41,308 nt of DNA from an uncultured Akkermansia sp. (GTDB lineage Bacteria > Verrucomicrobiota > Verrucomicrobiia > Verrucomicrobiales > Akkermansiaceae): positions 1-41,308 of the forward strand of contig CANRLM010000011.1 in assembly GCA_947631435.1 (NCBI GenBank), given 5' to 3'. How positions within the stretch are numbered: the first letter of the stretch is position 1; each line of letters starts with the position of its first letter. Both the position numbers and the translations under genes were made by a program. This document shows positions 17,714-27,600 of this stretch, piece after piece. The notes under the pieces are model-generated. The model had not been told where the DNA came from, searched no databases, and saw only the letters and a program-made list of their open reading frames with translations.

Positions 17714-19597
17714 ATGTTTTTCTCACGGGAACAGAACCGGCATAAGCGCTGGTACCATCTCCTGAGTTTAGAACGCAAGAAAATCAGGGGACTCATGGCG
17801 GGCGGAGTATTTCTTGCCGCTGTCCTGCTGACCATTCTGATCGTCTATTCCGTACGTGCAGCGGCGTATGACCCGGAAAGACTCATCAGCAGCCTTCCCG
17901 GCTGCACGCTCTACGACAGCAATCAGCGTCCTGTAGCAACCCTGACGCAGCACGATAGCGCCCCGGTGACGTGGGGAGAACTGCCGCCGCATCTCGTAGA
18001 GGCTTTCCTCGCTCGAGAAGATGATTATTTTTTTAAGCACCACGGTGTCGTTTACTCTGCCCTCGTCCGTTCTGCCCTGCGCAATTTACTCGCCCTGAGC
18101 TACAGACAAGGCGCCTCTACCATCACCATGCAGCTTACGCGACACGTCTTTGATCTTCAGGGCAAGACAATCGATCGCAAGTTGCTGGAAATCATGTTAG
18201 CACAACGATTGGAGAATCGCTACGACAAGGCCACCCTGCTCTGTCAGTATCTCAGCCGCATCTACTTCGGGCAAAACTGCTACGGTCTTCGAGAAGCGGC
18301 ACGCACCTACTTCGGAAAGGAAATCAGAGAACTCAATACTGCAGAATCCGCTCTCCTGGCAGGCATCGTCCGCGCGCCCTCGCTGATTAATCCCGTACGC
18401 AGCATTAAACGCGCAATAAAAGCCCGCAACGAAACCCTGCAGCGCATGCGCGAGCTCGACTACATTTCGCAGGCAGAATATGAACAGGCTGTAAAAGAGC
18501 CTGTCACCCTGGCACAACCCTCAGCCCAGAAGACGACCGAAACTCTCACCTACCCGGCCATGTGGGCTAATGCGGAGCTGGATTTGCTGCCCGGTATCTC
18601 CCGGGAAAGAGGGCATGGACTATCTGTTGTAAGTTTCCTGCAGGAACCTGTCCAACGATATCTGGAGCAGGCCATACGAGAAACTCTTGACCTTCTGGAG
18701 AACCCGGAGGTTCCCCTCCCCGCTGCGTGGTCAGCGGAAGGTGATGCTGCAAAAGCTTTCCGGAAAATCTTTGCTACGACAAAACGACCGACTAATCTGC
18801 AACGCGGCGATACCCCCCCACAGCAGGGAAAAATCAGACTGCAAATATGCTCGTTGATCGTAGATGCGCGATTGAATCACCGTGGCAATGTCCTGGCAGT
18901 CACGTGCGGACGCAACTCCTCCGACAGCACCAATTACTGGCTGGATGAGATCATGCCCGGGCGAATCATAGCCCCCTTCATTTTCTACAGCGCCTGCCTG
19001 CCCGGACGCAACGAGCAACATATCGTGGCTCACAGTGCAAAGGTTACCGGCTCTCGCCTGGGCTACGGCGCCGTAAGCAACACACTGAGCTCTCTCCTGC
19101 CGGGGGTGGCTCTGCCCGGCAGAGAGAATGAGCCGGCTCTCTACGACGGTCTTTTCCGTGTACGCAAGATCGATATGGCGAGGCTTCTCTTCGCGCTGCA
19201 GAACACAGGTCGGGATTACCCACTGAGACTTGTCTCCACTGTGTGGAGCAATGGGCAGAGGCTGATCTATGCTGCCGATCGCGACACCCCACCAAAAGAG
19301 ATTTTGCGGCGTGAGGGGGCTGTGGCTGTCTCACACCTTCCTCCTTTCCACTACAGTGAGGGGTTGCCTGTCACCCTGCATGAAGAGCTTCCGGAAAGCA
19401 GCGGGTATTGGAGCATGGTGTGCAATGACCGTGGTGTGGCTGTGATCCTTTGGTGTGGCGTACTGGACGCTGCCGGGAAACCAGCGGAAACAACGCCTCA
19501 ATTCCGGAAGCTTCTCGGTCTCGCAACGAAGAATCTGGCGGAGAACCTGCACAGTACCACCCGACAAATACTACGCGAAGCGGCGAAAAAACCATGA
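17714..19597 (+). CDS. GT51 peptidoglycan glycosyltransferase with degenerate transpeptidase-like domain
   Basis: A 627-residue membrane-anchored protein (transmembrane segment about 27-47). The GT51 domain carries all its motifs: REDDYFFKHHG with catalytic E102, RQGASTITMQLTRH, then RKLLEIMLAQRLE and YLSRIYFGQNCYG with AARTYFGK. It should polymerise lipid II into glycan strands outside the inner membrane. The C-terminal half follows the plan of a class A PBP transpeptidase, but the catalytic SxxK is replaced: after MPG come R417, I, I, A420, P. The KTG motif is also absent near the end. So it is expected to be a glycosyltransferase only. It starts 3 nt after the TPR gene and ends in an ATGA overlap with the next gene. 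Confidence 0.9.
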   Translation: MFFSREQNRHKRWYHLLSLERKKIRGLMAGGVFLAAVLLTILIVYSVRAAAYDPERLISSLPGCTLYDSNQRPVATLTQHDSAPVTWGELPPHLVEAFLAREDDYFFKHHGVVYSALVRSALRNLLALSYRQGASTITMQLTRHVFDLQGKTIDRKLLEIMLAQRLENRYDKATLLCQYLSRIYFGQNCYGLREAARTYFGKEIRELNTAESALLAGIVRAPSLINPVRSIKRAIKARNETLQRMRELDYISQAEYEQAVKEPVTLAQPSAQKTTETLTYPAMWANAELDLLPGISRERGHGLSVVSFLQEPVQRYLEQAIRETLDLLENPEVPLPAAWSAEGDAAKAFRKIFATTKRPTNLQRGDTPPQQGKIRLQICSLIVDARLNHRGNVLAVTCGRNSSDSTNYWLDEIMPGRIIAPFIFYSACLPGRNEQHIVAHSAKVTGSRLGYGAVSNTLSSLLPGVALPGRENEPALYDGLFRVRKIDMARLLFALQNTGRDYPLRLVSTVWSNGQRLIYAADRDTPPKEILRREGAVAVSHLPPFHYSEGLPVTLHEELPESSGYWSMVCNDRGVAVILWCGVLDAAGKPAETTPQFRKLLGLATKNLAENLHSTTRQILREAAKKP

Positions 19598-20358
19598 GTA
19601 ATTACACCCGGGAAATGGAGAGTGCGGAGCGAGCTGCTCGTTTGGCGGGCGGGTTGCTGCAAGAAAGCTTTGGCAAAGAACTTATCGTCGATGTCCGTAG
19701 CGCTCACGACATTAAACTGCGGATCGACAAGCAGTGCCAGCAAATTATTTGCGACGCTCTGAAGGCAGATTTCCCTGATTATTCCTTCCTGGGAGAAGAG
19801 GGCGGTGAAGGCGGAGAAATTGAATGGATCATAGATCCGTTGGATGGCACAGTAAACTACTACTACGGGCTGCCGCTTTTCTGCGTGAGCATCGCTCTGC
19901 GGGTGCACGGCGTGCTGCAGCTCGGTTGTGTGTATGCCCCTGTGACCGGGGAACTTTACACCGCCTTGCGAGGACAACAGGCGATGCTCAATGAACAGCC
20001 AATTCACGTGTCGTCCCGTCGACAGATGGCTCAAGCCATCGTCTTTGTCGGACACGGCGCGCACGACCGATCCGGCGAGGCAGGAATACGCCGTTTCGCG
20101 CACATTTCTTCGCAAGTTTGCAAGGTGCGCATTCTCGGCAGCGCAGCGCTTTCTCTCTGTTACATTGCCGCCGGCAAGCTGGATGCCTACGTCGAGCAGA
20201 GCATCCACCTGTGGGACTTCGCCGCGGCTCAAGTCATCCTGGAGTCCGCCGGCGGAAAGTTGGAATACGCCCCCAGCGAGTGCGAGCCGCTCAGCGGAGC
20301 GGTGATTGCTTACAATGGACTACTGCCCATCCACGAGGCTCTGGAAATGTCTTCCTGA
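19594..20358 (+). CDS. Inositol monophosphatase family protein
   Basis: A 254-residue protein with the Li+-sensitive phosphatase motifs: GEE (E68-E69), IIDPLDGTVNY with D81 and D84, and LWDFAAAQVILESAGG with D208. These bind two or three Mg2+ ions. The family includes inositol monophosphatase (SuhB-like), 3'-phosphoadenosine phosphatase (CysQ) and histidinol-phosphatase forms; the sequence resembles the general SuhB type, and the substrate is open. An upstream open frame exists, but the ATG at 19594 overlaps the stop of the GT51 gene. Confidence 0.92.
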   Translation: MSNYTREMESAERAARLAGGLLQESFGKELIVDVRSAHDIKLRIDKQCQQIICDALKADFPDYSFLGEEGGEGGEIEWIIDPLDGTVNYYYGLPLFCVSIALRVHGVLQLGCVYAPVTGELYTALRGQQAMLNEQPIHVSSRRQMAQAIVFVGHGAHDRSGEAGIRRFAHISSQVCKVRILGSAALSLCYIAAGKLDAYVEQSIHLWDFAAAQVILESAGGKLEYAPSECEPLSGAVIAYNGLLPIHEALEMSS

Positions 20359-20367
20359 TCGCGGCGC

Positions 20368-21654
20368 ATGAAAAAGGCATCTCCCCGTCCCTGCAAACAA
20401 AGACCGGCGAATTCGCGTGAACTCGCCTGGCGCGTGTTGTGTTACTGGGGGGAAAAGACGGGGGAATTTGCCGATACCCTCATCCATCGCGAGGGGGAGA
20501 ATCTGGCGGCACCGGATCGCGCCCTTCTCCAATCAATCGTGCTGGGCACGCTGAGGAACCTGCGACTTCTGGACCACTGGCTCAACGAATTACGCGACGA
20601 ACGGCACACGGAGAAAGATGTGCGCTGGCTCCTGCTCAGCGCTCTTTGCCAACTCTTCATCCTGCACCATCCGGCATACGCCGTGGTCAACGAAACAGTG
20701 AAGCTCGCCCCGGCGCGACTGCGCCCTCTCATCAACGGCGTGCTGCGAGAGTCCCTTCGTCGCCGCGAACGATGGGAAGTTGCGCTGCCCGAACTTCCGC
20801 CGGCCGTACGCTACTCCATGCCGGATTGGCTCGCCGAGCGCTGGCTTGCACGTTTCGGCGAGCAGGAAGCCGCTGACCTCCTCGCTCTCATGCAGCAGCC
20901 TTCACAAGTTTTCCTGCGGCTTAATGCTCTCAATCCGCCTGCATCCGTACCGGAGAGTTGGGCCCCTCTGGCGGACGCGCCGGGCTGGTATCTGCTGCCT
21001 GAGGGCGTCCTGCCGCGTGAATTGTTGACAGCCGGGCAAGTCTACATTGCCGATCCCTCAACGCGGCACAGCGTCGAACTTCTCAACCCGTCTCGCGGAG
21101 AAAAAATCCTGGATGCCTGCGCAGCGCCCGGCGGCAAATCCGCCGGCATCCTCTCTGCCACGCGCGGGCAGTGCAAACTCGTAGCAACGGATTCCGATGC
21201 CCATAGATTGCCCATGCTGAAGCGAAATCTGGACCGTGCGACGTCGACCCTGGAGCGCCCTGATGTCCGTGTGCAGCAGTGCGATTGGGCCCTGGGATGT
21301 CCCGCTGAATTTGTCTCATCGTTCGATGCCGTTCTGGCGGATGTGCCCTGCAGCAACAGCGGCGTTCTTCGGCGACGCGTGGATGTGCGCTGGCGCATCA
21401 CGCCCGATGAACTGAAGAAAACGCGCGATCTGCAGCTCACCATCGCGCAAAATTCTATGCGTGCTGTAAAACCCGGCGGGCGTCTGGTCTATTCCACCTG
21501 TTCCATCGAGCCGGAGGAGAACCATGAACTCGTGCAGCTGTTACTTGAACGTCATCCCGGCTGGCAGCTTGTCGATGAGCGTCTCGTCCTGCCGCATCGT
21601 GACCACACCGATGGAGCGTATGCCGCCCTGCTCCGTGCGCCCCGCATAGATTAA
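20368..21654 (+). CDS. rsmB: 16S rRNA (cytosine-C5)-methyltransferase, RsmB type
   Basis: A 428-residue protein. Residues about 15-140 form a NusB-like helical domain (ELAWRVLCYW, HHPAYAVVNETVKLA). The rest is a SAM-dependent m5C methyltransferase with DACAAPGGKS (SAM site, about 249-258), DVPCSNSG with C328, and STCS with the nucleophile C378, followed by EPEEN. The N-terminal NusB domain fused to the m5C enzyme is diagnostic for RsmB, which methylates C967 of 16S rRNA in E. coli. It starts 9 nt after the phosphatase gene. Confidence 0.93.
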   Translation: MKKASPRPCKQRPANSRELAWRVLCYWGEKTGEFADTLIHREGENLAAPDRALLQSIVLGTLRNLRLLDHWLNELRDERHTEKDVRWLLLSALCQLFILHHPAYAVVNETVKLAPARLRPLINGVLRESLRRRERWEVALPELPPAVRYSMPDWLAERWLARFGEQEAADLLALMQQPSQVFLRLNALNPPASVPESWAPLADAPGWYLLPEGVLPRELLTAGQVYIADPSTRHSVELLNPSRGEKILDACAAPGGKSAGILSATRGQCKLVATDSDAHRLPMLKRNLDRATSTLERPDVRVQQCDWALGCPAEFVSSFDAVLADVPCSNSGVLRRRVDVRWRITPDELKKTRDLQLTIAQNSMRAVKPGGRLVYSTCSIEPEENHELVQLLLERHPGWQLVDERLVLPHRDHTDGAYAALLRAPRID

Positions 21655-21673
21655 CCGTCTACTCGCTTACCTC

Positions 21674-24625
21674 ATGCCGTCTCCCACACTCACGTTCCTC
21701 GGCTGGGACGCCCCCACCATCGATCTTTTAGCGCAGAATTTGCTCGCCCTCGAGCAGCAGGATGCTGACGTCTTTCGTCGCGCCACGGTCGTCATCCTCA
21801 CGGCCCCTGCCGCGCGGCATCTCCGCGAGCGTCTGGCTGAGTTGGCAAGCCGCCCGATCCTTCTGCCGCGCATCGTGCAACCCGGAAGACTTCTGCCGGA
21901 GCAAACGGCGTCCGAATACGATCAACTCATCGCCTGGGTCGATATCCTGAAAAAACTGCCGGAGGAGGCATGTCCGAACCTCCTCGGCAAACGATATGGG
22001 AAGATGAGTACGATCCGTGCTCTCGGCACGGCGAGGCAGCTGCTGCGTCTGCGTTCCCTGCTGGAGCAGGAAGCCACCACACCGGAAGTCGTGCGCGACA
22101 CCCTGCCGAAAATCACCGATGATGAGATCGACAACTGGTCCATCCTCGGGGAAGACGAGGGCGAGCGATGGGATGAATTCTGCTCCCTTTGCGCCGAAGT
22201 GGACAAAATCGTACCACCCGAGAGAATTCAGCAGGCGCCGCCGCGGCCGGCAAGTGAGAGCAAAATCATTCTCGCGGCCCTGCCGGAGCTGTCCTTCCGT
22301 CTGCGCAGAGTGCTGGAAGACGTGTTGGCAGAGCGTCCCGGGCACGTGGAAGTGTGGGTAAATGCACCGGAGGAAGAACGAGAGAATTTTGACAACTGGG
22401 GCATCCCTCGCACTGACCATTGGCTGCATCGTCCTATCGACATCCCGGAAGAATCCATCCCCGCGCCTACCGATGACGCACAATCCTTTGCCGAAGCCGC
22501 AGTGCGAGAAACGGGAGGGGCGAATTCCGACGAGGTGACACTCGGCCTCTGCGATCCTTCGTTTTCATCGGCTCTTTGTACGGCTTTTGCGCATGCTAAA
22601 CCCGTGGCCTGGGATTTACAGTTGAGTGCGGGCCGAAGACTCACCACGATCGATGCGGCCCTGCTTCCTGCCCGCCTGCTGCACTACATCAGCACGGCAA
22701 AAAATCTCCGGCTCAGCTCCGGAAAAGATGCCGAACTCAACAACGCCGATTCGGAATATGTCAGCGCATCCGTCGAGTTGCTCCGCAGTGCAACGCTCCA
22801 GCGTAACACCCCCGCCGAAGCCTCCATGGATGAAGCCCTGGATAAAATCATCTCCAGAAACCTGCCGGGCACCGTTCAGCAGCTCATGGATCTGCTGGAC
22901 AAGGAGAACGCGGATTGCAAGGAGACGGCCGAGCGCATCCTCTCCCTGGCGAATCAATTCCTCAGCGCCGAGACACTGCAGAAAGCCCTGCTCACCCTGG
23001 CCGATACCATTGACCGCGCATACCCGGATTCTCCCGACATCACCATGCTCACAGAGTCCATGCGCAATGTAGCACGCGCCTGCCCGGAGCATCGGACGGA
23101 ACCGGAACTTGCTCTGCTCCTGTTGCAACACAGCGCGGAAAACGCAACCTGCGCACCGGTCGAGCCTGCGGCAGCAGAAAAACCTGTGGTCAAGGTTTTC
23201 GATTGGATTGACCTGCCTTGCACGCGCGGGAAGAAACTCCTGCTACTCGGATTGCACGAAGGATGTGTGCCGGAGGCGGGAGGCAACGTGAATTTCCTCA
23301 CCGACAAGCTCAAGGAGTACCTGAAGCTCCCGACCCGGGGAAGCAGAGAAGCGCGTGATGCGTTCCTGCTCACCACCCTGCTGAACAGCCGCCGTGATAT
23401 CGCGAAGAATGTGCGTATCCTGCTTGCACGACAAGGGACGGATGACACCCCCATCGCACCCTCGCCGCTGTTGCTCCGCTGCAGAGATAATGCCGAGTTG
23501 GCAGAACGCGTGGAGCGTCTGTTCAGCGACGGCGGAGCGACCGAACCGGAAAAAGCGTACGAGAATTTCTCCTTCCGCCCGGCATCGAACGCCGAACCCT
23601 GCATTCCGAAGGAACCGGAAAGCATTGAGCTGCTCGCACCCGGTGTGGTGAACCCCTTTGCAGCCGGTGCCGCCGGGTCGCGCAGCTTCTCACCCTCCCT
23701 TATCCGGGACTTCCTCGCGTGTCCTCTGCGTTTCTGGCTCAAAACTCTCTACAGACTCAACCCCGGTGAAGCCTTCACGGAAAGTGACCGCGAAATCGGA
23801 ACCGACGTGTACGGCAATATCCTGCACAGCATCCTGCGTCAACTCACCGAACAATTTCCCACCCGCCCAATCGATCGCACTCTCCCACAGCTGGAGCAGG
23901 ATCTGTCACGCCACGCACTACTCCTGCTGCAGGAGGGATTCCGTGAGTACTACACGGATGAGAGCGGAACCTTGCCGGTCTTCCTGCAAAACCAGTACGA
24001 AACCATGCGCGAAAGCCTGCGGCAATTCGCCCTCCTGCATGCCCGTGACCTGGAAGACGGATGGTGCGTCAAAGAGGTCGAGTGGGAGGTCTGCCCGACC
24101 CTTGATCTGCCGGATGGCAGCCGGGCCCAACTGCGCATGAAAATCGACCGCGTGGATTTTCAGCCCTCCACAAAAAAATGGCGTATCATCGACTACAAGA
24201 CCAACAGTACTCCCCCCGATGACAAGCACCTCGCAAAGATAGGAAACCCTGAACGCTACGCCGCTCTCTTGCCCGGAATACCTACGGTAGATGACAAGCG
24301 GTGGGTGGAAGTGCAACTGCCGCTCTACGCCTATGCCCTGAAAAAGGAAAAGGAAACCGACCTTTCCCCGGAACTGGCGTACTACAACCTCCCGCGCGGC
24401 AAGTCTGTCGCCTGCAACAGCTTCAAAAGCGGCACAGAAGATACCATCCTCAGCGGATTGGAATGCGCAAGGCGTGTCATCCTCTTGCTGCGGCAGGGCA
24501 AGTGCCTCATCTCGATGGAGGATCTGGGAGAGTCTTCACCCGAATACGCATCGTTCGGAACCCCGTCCATCGACAAAAACCTGCGCACAATCTGCGGTTT
24601 ACCAGCCATCCCCTTCCCGTCATGA
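21674..24625 (+). CDS. AddB-like PD-(D/E)XK nuclease/inactive helicase subunit
   Basis: A 983-residue protein. The C-terminal nuclease is clear: PSLIRDFLACPLRFWLK, then GNILHSILRQL (His of the RecB nuclease family), KIDRVD with D825, and IIDYKT with D840-x-K842, then QLPLYAYALKK. The N-terminal two-thirds is a helicase-like region without a Walker A motif (FLGWDAPT lies at the place), as in AddB/RexB subunits. The CxxCx5C iron-sulfur staple found in Bacillus AddB after the nuclease core is not seen. It overlaps the AddA-like gene by ATGA. Together they should resect DNA double-strand breaks for RecA loading. The N terminus is very divergent, so the name is by context and nuclease domain. Confidence 0.87.
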   Translation: MPSPTLTFLGWDAPTIDLLAQNLLALEQQDADVFRRATVVILTAPAARHLRERLAELASRPILLPRIVQPGRLLPEQTASEYDQLIAWVDILKKLPEEACPNLLGKRYGKMSTIRALGTARQLLRLRSLLEQEATTPEVVRDTLPKITDDEIDNWSILGEDEGERWDEFCSLCAEVDKIVPPERIQQAPPRPASESKIILAALPELSFRLRRVLEDVLAERPGHVEVWVNAPEEERENFDNWGIPRTDHWLHRPIDIPEESIPAPTDDAQSFAEAAVRETGGANSDEVTLGLCDPSFSSALCTAFAHAKPVAWDLQLSAGRRLTTIDAALLPARLLHYISTAKNLRLSSGKDAELNNADSEYVSASVELLRSATLQRNTPAEASMDEALDKIISRNLPGTVQQLMDLLDKENADCKETAERILSLANQFLSAETLQKALLTLADTIDRAYPDSPDITMLTESMRNVARACPEHRTEPELALLLLQHSAENATCAPVEPAAAEKPVVKVFDWIDLPCTRGKKLLLLGLHEGCVPEAGGNVNFLTDKLKEYLKLPTRGSREARDAFLLTTLLNSRRDIAKNVRILLARQGTDDTPIAPSPLLLRCRDNAELAERVERLFSDGGATEPEKAYENFSFRPASNAEPCIPKEPESIELLAPGVVNPFAAGAAGSRSFSPSLIRDFLACPLRFWLKTLYRLNPGEAFTESDREIGTDVYGNILHSILRQLTEQFPTRPIDRTLPQLEQDLSRHALLLLQEGFREYYTDESGTLPVFLQNQYETMRESLRQFALLHARDLEDGWCVKEVEWEVCPTLDLPDGSRAQLRMKIDRVDFQPSTKKWRIIDYKTNSTPPDDKHLAKIGNPERYAALLPGIPTVDDKRWVEVQLPLYAYALKKEKETDLSPELAYYNLPRGKSVACNSFKSGTEDTILSGLECARRVILLLRQGKCLISMEDLGESSPEYASFGTPSIDKNLRTICGLPAIPFPS

Positions 24626-27600
24626 AACCTCTTGTCACAGGCAGCTACATTTCCGCCTCCGCCGGTACAGGGAAAACCTACCAGCTGACATCGCGCTTCC
24701 TCGCGCTGCTGTTTCTCGGCGCACCTATCTCTTCGCTCATCGCCGTTACCTTCACTCGAAAGGCCGCGGGCGAATTCCGGCGGCGCATCTTCCAGGCACT
24801 TGCCGAAGGGACCTCCTATGAGATGAAGTCACACGCCGCCGGAGAGCGCAACCCGGTCACAGCGCGCATCTGGGAGACATGGACTCATCAGGAAGCCCCC
24901 CTCTATCCCTCTGCCATTCCCTTTGCCATACAGGCGGAGAAACAGGGCTGCTTCCCCGAAAATCTTCCGAATCTTCCGGCAGAGCTGAGGCTCGATCGGG
25001 ACTGCTACTGCCGGCGTTTGCGTGAGCTCGTCACTGCCGGGTCACGCTTGCATCTCTCGACGCTGGACAGTTTCTTCAACATGCTCCTGGGCACGCAGTG
25101 TCTCGCACTCGGTGTTTCGGAAATCAGCCCGATGGAGGACGCCGATCTGCAGCAGGCGGAGAAAGATGCTCTCTTCGCGACTGTCTCGCGTCTCGGCACA
25201 GAGAAAATGCGGGATATCCTGCACAACCTCCGATGCAACGGCAGCAAAATACTCAGTGCCCTCAGCGTTTTGGTGAGGAGCTACAACGAGCTCCTGCAGG
25301 ACGCCGGGGCAGCGGCAAACAACTACGCCCGGGCCTTCTCTCTTCCGGATTACACGGAAAAGAAGGAGTTGGATCAGGCGGGTTACCGACGCGATCTGTT
25401 GAACCTGGCAAAGGAATTTGAGGAGATGGGCGGCGATAGCCTCAAGGTCTGCCGTGGGAGGAAAAAAGCAAGTACTGCTATCAAGGCCCTGCTGGAGGAC
25501 AAATTCTCACCCCTCGCGTACGAAGACGAGAATTGGAACGACACCCCGGAAGCCGTCAAATTGCGAGAAGTCTTGCGGGAACTTACTGACAGAAAGAAAA
25601 CGGAAATCCTGCGCGACATTCAGGTGAAAACGCGCGACCTCGTCTCCTTCCTGAGCTCTTACACGGAAATATACCGACAAACCATCTGCGAATCCGGACG
25701 CTACAGTTTCGCGGACATCACCCGCCTGGCGTCCATTCTGCTCGGCGGACCCCACGCGCCAACGCGTCTTGCATATCTCCTGGATGGACAACTTGACCAC
25801 TGGATGCTGGATGAATTCCAGGATACGTCACCCGGGCAGTGGGAAACGCTGCTGGGACCTCTCACCGAGGTAGCGCAGTGCGAGAGCGCTGTGGAGGAAG
25901 ATCCTCGTGGTACGACAAAGCGTTCTCTTCGCGTGGCGGAGAGAAGTCTCTTTGTTGTGGGGGATTTGAAGCAAAGCATCTACGGCTTCCGCGGGGCTTC
26001 TCCCCAACTTTTCAGCGATCTCGCAGAAAAAAGTCCGTGGAAGGAAGTGATGCTGCCGCGAACCCTCACGAATAGCCGACGTTCCTCTCCGCTCATCATG
26101 CGCTTTGTGAACCTGCTCTTCAACGCGATGGAGATGGACGAAGAAGAGAAGGAACGATACACTGACCACAGCAGCGATGCCTCCAAACAGGGATTGCCCG
26201 GCTACGTAGAATTCTCCGAGGTGTCGAAAGAAAACTACGTGCGCGACTCCATCCTGCCGATTCTGCAAAAGCTCACCGTAAACGGACATCCTCTGCCGGG
26301 ACGAAGTATCGCCATCATCACCCGCAATAACGGCGAAAGCGAAGAGATTGCCGAAATTCTTCTTCGAGAACAACCGAATCTGATGATCCAGGTGATCAAG
26401 GACATCAAATCCGCCGTTTCCTCGCCTCTCGGGCAACTTTTGCTGTCTTTCTTTCAGTGGCTGCTGCACCCCGGCATTACGCACTGGGCCGCCTTGTTGA
26501 ATTTCTCGGTACTCAGGGGCGTCCTCCGCATCGGAAAAACAAACGATGCCACGGCAGCGCGCCTTCACTGGCTGCAGATGATAAACGCCGCGGGCTATGC
26601 GAAAACACTGCGGGAGCTGTTCACGTACCTCCCCCGCGAAGAGACGCCGGAAGATTTTCGCACGGTGCGGGAATGGGAAAACGCCGCCCTGGAATTCGAC
26701 AAAAAAGGCGGCTCTGTTCGGGACTGGATTACGTTCATCAGCGAACTCGCACACTGCGCTCCCGGCGCGCCCGGGTTCATCCATATCCTCACCATGCACA
26801 AGAGCAAGGGCATGGAGTTTGATGCAGTGATCCTGCCGCTCACCGGGACAAAAGGTGTGGATGACACGAGCAAGATGAGCTATTACACAAACTCCCGAAA
26901 TGAGGGGTTCCTGCTCACCCTGAAACAGTCTGACCGCAGTGCATGGGGAGCACAGCTTGAGCCGCCGGTAAATGAATGGAAACGCAAACAGCTGAGCGAA
27001 GAGCAACGCCTTCTCTACGTAGCCATCACCCGTGCCCGTTATGCTCTCTACATCCTGCTGAATGAAAAGGCGCGCAATAATTCGCTCGCCGGTATTATCA
27101 AAAATGCCGAGAAAGGGGCGGGGGCGGAAATGCAGGAGTTGCTCAGGGAAGGAGACTCCGAGTGGTATCTTCACCTCCCGAAAAAGAAACAGAACGTGGA
27201 AAAGGGAAAAATGAAGGAAAGAGAACAAGAGAAAAAGCAGCTCGGTATTCCCTCGGTCTCCCGCCGCGTCATACGCCCGTCGCAGCTTGAACCTCAAAGA
27301 CAGGTCACCGCAGATGCCCGGGCATCCGATGGCGAAGTCCCCGCCACTCCGCACCCGGTAAGGAGCGAAAGAGAGGCTGCCGCCTTCGGCACCGCCGTCC
27401 ACGCCCTTTGGGAGCAAATCGGCTGGGCCTCCTCCCCACAGGATCTCCCCGCATGGGTCCATTCCCCGCAGGGTGAGGAGCAGCAAACCGTGGTCCGCGC
27501 CTTGCAGCGGGATGATATTCGCGCTATCCTCAGCTGCCCCGCCGGAGAACGCTGGCAGCTCTACCGCGAGCAACCCTTCGTTTTCGCCGCGCAAGACAGG

